This document shows positions 12,960 through 14,768 of a DNA stretch of 14,768 bases, piece after piece. How positions within the stretch are numbered: position 1 is the first letter of the stretch; each line of letters begins with the position of its first letter. Origin of the DNA: Bordetella parapertussis. Its GTDB lineage: Bacteria; Cyanobacteriota; Cyanobacteriia; PCC-6307; Cyanobiaceae. The stretch covers positions 1 through 14,768 of the forward strand of contig CALPMR020000037.1 of NCBI GenBank assembly GCA_943324725.2, read 5' to 3'. A model generated the notes under the pieces. That model was not told the origin of the DNA, made no database searches, and was given only the letters and a program-made list of their open reading frames with translations. Position numbers and translations under genes: made by a program.

Positions 12960-13043
12960 GGGGGCATGGCGGAATCGGTAGACGCAGCGCACTTAAAATG
13001 CGCAGACGGCGACGTTGTGGGGGTTCAAGTCCCCCTGCCCCCA
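12960..13043 (+). tRNA. trnL-UAA: tRNA-Leu, anticodon UAA, uninterrupted
   Basis: The acceptor stem GGGGGCA (12960-12966) pairs with TGCCCCC (13036-13042), followed by discriminator A (13043). The anticodon stem GCGCA/TGCGC (12987-12991/12999-13003) closes loop CTTAAAA with anticodon TAA at 12994-12996. A long class II variable arm follows, then the T-arm GGGGG-TTCAAGT-CCCCC (13019-13035). CCA is not encoded. There is no group I intron between anticodon bases, unlike in many other cyanobacteria. TAGGAT at 12946-12951 is a possible -10 element. Confidence 0.97.
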
Positions 13044-13159
13044 TGGTTCTGTGCCAGGTGCCTGAGCACGGCTGAGGATGCGATTCGTCACGCCCACGTT
13101 GCCGCCGCAGCCGAACGGCTCCGGACTGGCTAGCAAGGACACAGGACCGCAGCGGGGTC

Positions 13160-13846
13160 ATGGTGGCGCCCACTCCAGTTCCAGACAGCGCTCAGCCGGG
13201 CTTCAGCCCTGTTGCCGCTGCGCTCGCCTCCCCGCCAGCGCCTGCTGAGGGGCAGATCTCCGGTCCCGGTACCGATCCCAGGCCAGGCCAGGTGCTCCAC
13301 AATCCAGGCCAGGTGGCCAACAAGCCAGGCCAGGTGGCCAACAACGAAGACGAGCGCATCGCCCGGTTGATCTGCCGCCAGGGCGACCAGCGCGACGGCC
13401 TGATCGAAGTGCTCCACCAGGTTCAGGAGATTTTCGGCTTCCTGCCGAAGCCGGCCCTGCTGCAGGTGGCGCGGGGCCTGCGGCTGCCCCTGAGTCGGGT
13501 CTATGGCGTCGCCAGTTTTTACCACCTGTTCCGGCTCCAGCCCCCTGCCGAGCATCGCTGCGCCGTCTGCCTCGGCACCGCCTGCTTCGTGCGCGGCGCC
13601 GGGCTGCTGGCGGTGGGCCTGCAGCGGCGGCTGGGCCTTGATCTCGATCAGACCCGCGAGGATGGCCGCTGGGCGCTGGAGCGGGTGAGCTGCCTGGGGG
13701 CCTGCGGTCAGGCGCCGGTGCTGGTGCTGGATGGCGTGTTGTTCACCGCGCCGCCGGCCGATCAGCCGCAGGAGCTCGATGCCTGGCTGACGGCGCTGGG
13801 CCTGCCGGCAGCGGTTGGCCTGCCGGCAGCGGTGAGGACGCCCTGA
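13160..13846 (+). CDS. hoxE: Bidirectional [NiFe] hydrogenase diaphorase subunit HoxE
   Basis: HoxE is the NuoE-like [2Fe-2S] subunit of the HoxEFU diaphorase that links the HoxYH hydrogenase to NAD(P)H or other electron carriers in the cytoplasm. The conserved domain runs from about residue 64 to 215: LIEVLHQVQEIFGFLP, LPLSRVYGVASFYHLF, and the cluster ligands Cys137 and Cys142 (CLGTAC) plus Cys178 and Cys182 (CLGAC). The protein is 228 residues, about 55-60 longer than typical HoxE; the excess is a Pro/Ala/Gly-rich N-terminus with a 7-residue PGQV repeat three times over (42-62). ATG13160 is the only ATG; internal GTGs could give a shorter form. A tandem 18-bp repeat duplicates GLPAAV at the C-terminus. 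TGATG couples it to hoxF. HoxE rather than NuoE is inferred from the hoxF partner and cyanobacterial context. Confidence 0.9.
   Translation: MVAPTPVPDSAQPGFSPVAAALASPPAPAEGQISGPGTDPRPGQVLHNPGQVANKPGQVANNEDERIARLICRQGDQRDGLIEVLHQVQEIFGFLPKPALLQVARGLRLPLSRVYGVASFYHLFRLQPPAEHRCAVCLGTACFVRGAGLLAVGLQRRLGLDLDQTREDGRWALERVSCLGACGQAPVLVLDGVLFTAPPADQPQELDAWLTALGLPAAVGLPAAVRTP
13283..13345 (+). repeat. Three tandem 21-bp repeats inside hoxE
   Basis: Three in-frame copies of CCAGGCCAGGTG followed by nine more bases start at 13283, 13304 and 13325, encoding PGQVLHN, PGQVANK and PGQVANN. The second and third copies differ only in the last base; the first differs more. The block sits in the non-conserved N-terminal extension just before the HoxE domain, and looks like recent slippage or unequal-crossover expansion that kept the frame. 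Confidence 0.9.
13799..13834 (+). repeat. 18-bp tandem duplication at the 3' end of hoxE
   Basis: GGCCTGCCGGCAGCGGTT (13799-13816) is followed directly by GGCCTGCCGGCAGCGGTG (13817-13834), 17 of 18 bases identical, in frame, doubling the residues GLPAAV near the C-terminus of HoxE. It lies beyond the conserved domain and should be tolerated. Confidence 0.92.
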
Positions 13847-14768
13847 TGGTGGCCCTCCCGCCTCGCGAACGGCCCCTGTTGCGTTGCTGCGCTGCCACTG
13901 GTTGCCGCAGTGCCGGGGCAGGAGCGCTGCTGGCGGCCCTCAGGGCGGCCGCGGCGGCCGGAGGGGCCGTCGAACCGGAGGCCGCTGCTGCGCTGACGAC
14001 AGCAGGGCCAGGCCGTGGCCTGGAGGTGCGCAGCGTGGGCTGTCTGCGCCTGTGCGGCCGGGGGCCGCTGGTGGCCTGGGATGGGCCCGAGGGAACCCGG
14101 CTCTTCGGCGGCTTGCCGCCGGAGGGGGCTGCGGCCCTGGTGGCCCAGGCCCGGGGGCTGGCAGCGCTCCCCTTGCTGGCGGAGCCTGCCCTGGCCCGCC
14201 ATCGCCTCGATCTGGAGCATCCCTTCTTTCGGCTGCAGCGGCCGCTGGTGCTGGAGGGGTGCGGCAGCGTCGATCCCGAGCGCATCGAGGCTGCCCTCGC
14301 CCATGGCAGTTACGCCCAGTTGCGGCGCGTGCTGCACGAGTTGAGCCCCGAGCAGGTGCGTGATCAGGTGCGCCGCAGTGGCCTGCGCGGTCGCGGTGGC
14401 GGTGGCTATCCCACCGGCCTCAAGTGGGACACGGTGGCCTTGCAGCCGCCGGGGCGGCGCTACGTGGTCTGCAATGCCGATGAGGGTGATCCCGGTGCCT
14501 TCATGGACCGCAGCGTGCTGGAGGGTGACCCCCATCGCTTGCTGGAAGGAATGGCGATCGCCGCCTACGCGGTGGGTGCCGATCACGGCTATGTCTATGT
14601 GCGGGCGGAGTACCCCCTGGCGATTGAGCGCCTGCGGCTGGCTCTGCAACAGGCACGCCAGCAGGGGCTGCTGGGCCAGGGCATCGCCGGCAGCTCCTTC
14701 AACCTCGACCTGGAGGTGCGGGTGGGGGCCGGCGCCTATGTCTGCGGCGAGGAGACGGCCCTGTTGCA
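13846..14768 (+). CDS. hoxF: Bidirectional hydrogenase diaphorase subunit HoxF (5' part, runs off the window)
   Basis: The frame from ATG13846 stays open to the window end (307 residues plus two bases). HoxF binds FMN and NAD(P)H and passes electrons to iron-sulfur clusters of the HoxEFU diaphorase. An N-terminal thioredoxin-like [2Fe-2S] domain is present, with Cys15, Cys20, Cys66 and Cys70 (CAATGC and CLRLC). It is followed by the NuoF-like domain: GLRGRGGGGYPTGLKW (179-194, NADH/FMN site), CNADEGDPGAFMDR (from 209) and GAGAYVCGEETALL (294-307). The fusion of a 2Fe-2S domain to NuoF is the HoxF architecture and argues against a standard NuoF. An Ala/Gly-rich linker lies at about 33-58. It is coupled to hoxE by TGATG. 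hoxU, hoxY and hoxH are expected further right. Confidence 0.92.
   Translation, partial: MVALPPRERPLLRCCAATGCRSAGAGALLAALRAAAAAGGAVEPEAAAALTTAGPGRGLEVRSVGCLRLCGRGPLVAWDGPEGTRLFGGLPPEGAAALVAQARGLAALPLLAEPALARHRLDLEHPFFRLQRPLVLEGCGSVDPERIEAALAHGSYAQLRRVLHELSPEQVRDQVRRSGLRGRGGGGYPTGLKWDTVALQPPGRRYVVCNADEGDPGAFMDRSVLEGDPHRLLEGMAIAAYAVGADHGYVYVRAEYPLAIERLRLALQQARQQGLLGQGIAGSSFNLDLEVRVGAGAYVCGEETALL

Noticed and set aside
13130..13555. Minus-strand frame with repeated HLAW units
   Set aside because: The repeats are simply the reverse complement of the 21-bp repeats in hoxE; the plus frame has conserved HoxE motifs.
11717..14561. HIP1 (GCGATCGC) sites
   Set aside because: I found only two (11717-11724 and 14554-14561), so there is no HIP1 enrichment of the kind seen in many freshwater cyanobacteria; not a feature here.

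Overview
The window looks like a G+C-rich cyanobacterial chromosome, most likely of the Cyanobium/Synechococcus picocyanobacterial type. The evidence is NdhL (a cyanobacterial NDH-1 subunit) next to a DUF3007 gene and trpA, a group 2 sigma factor, a cytochrome c6-like protein, DUF2214 and PsiE-like membrane proteins, Nif11-domain proteins, and the start of a HoxEF diaphorase. No species can be named from this alone. Genes are tightly packed on both strands. No gene-free stretch exceeds about 250 bp, and I see no insertion sequence, prophage, CRISPR array or rRNA.

Layout. (1) 1-187, minus: the start of an NmrA-like SDR gene cut by the window edge. (2) 287-3026, plus: a probable Zur-type operator followed by znuA-znuC-znuB, a zinc/manganese-class ABC importer. 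(3) 3037-4424, minus: a DUF2214 membrane protein translationally coupled to a secreted matrixin-like zinc protease, converging on znuB. (4) 4669-7313, plus: a group 2 sigma-70 factor, a YkvA/DUF1232 protein, a small conserved-looking protein, a small secreted two-cysteine protein, and a PsiE-like membrane protein coupled to it. (5) 7228-8237, minus: a GNAT acetyltransferase followed by a Nif11-cupin fusion whose 3' end overlaps psiE by 86 bp. (6) 8339-9780, plus: a cytochrome c6-like protein and an outer-membrane beta-barrel with a Pro/Ala tail, then a strong intrinsic terminator. (7) 9887-10458, minus: a stand-alone Nif11-domain protein followed by a YciI-like protein. (8) 10575-11324, plus: a lipoprotein built of two copies of a roughly 90-100-residue repeat. 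(9) 11338-12932, minus: ndhL, DUF3007, trpA. (10) 12960-13043, plus: intron-less tRNA-Leu(UAA). (11) 13160 to the end, plus: hoxE and the 5' part of hoxF, the diaphorase module of the bidirectional NAD(P)-linked hydrogenase, starting 116 bp after the tRNA.

How the genes work together. The znu operon is a complete metal importer with its likely metal-responsive operator. ndhL and DUF3007 belong with the photosynthetic NDH-1 context, and trpA with tryptophan synthesis. hoxEF supplies NAD(P)H-linked electrons to or from a hydrogenase that should be encoded beyond the right edge. The least explained material is the pair of Nif11-domain proteins outside any visible RiPP cluster, the duplicated-domain lipoprotein, the secreted metzincin with a shifted third histidine, and the repeat-bearing N-terminal extension of HoxE.
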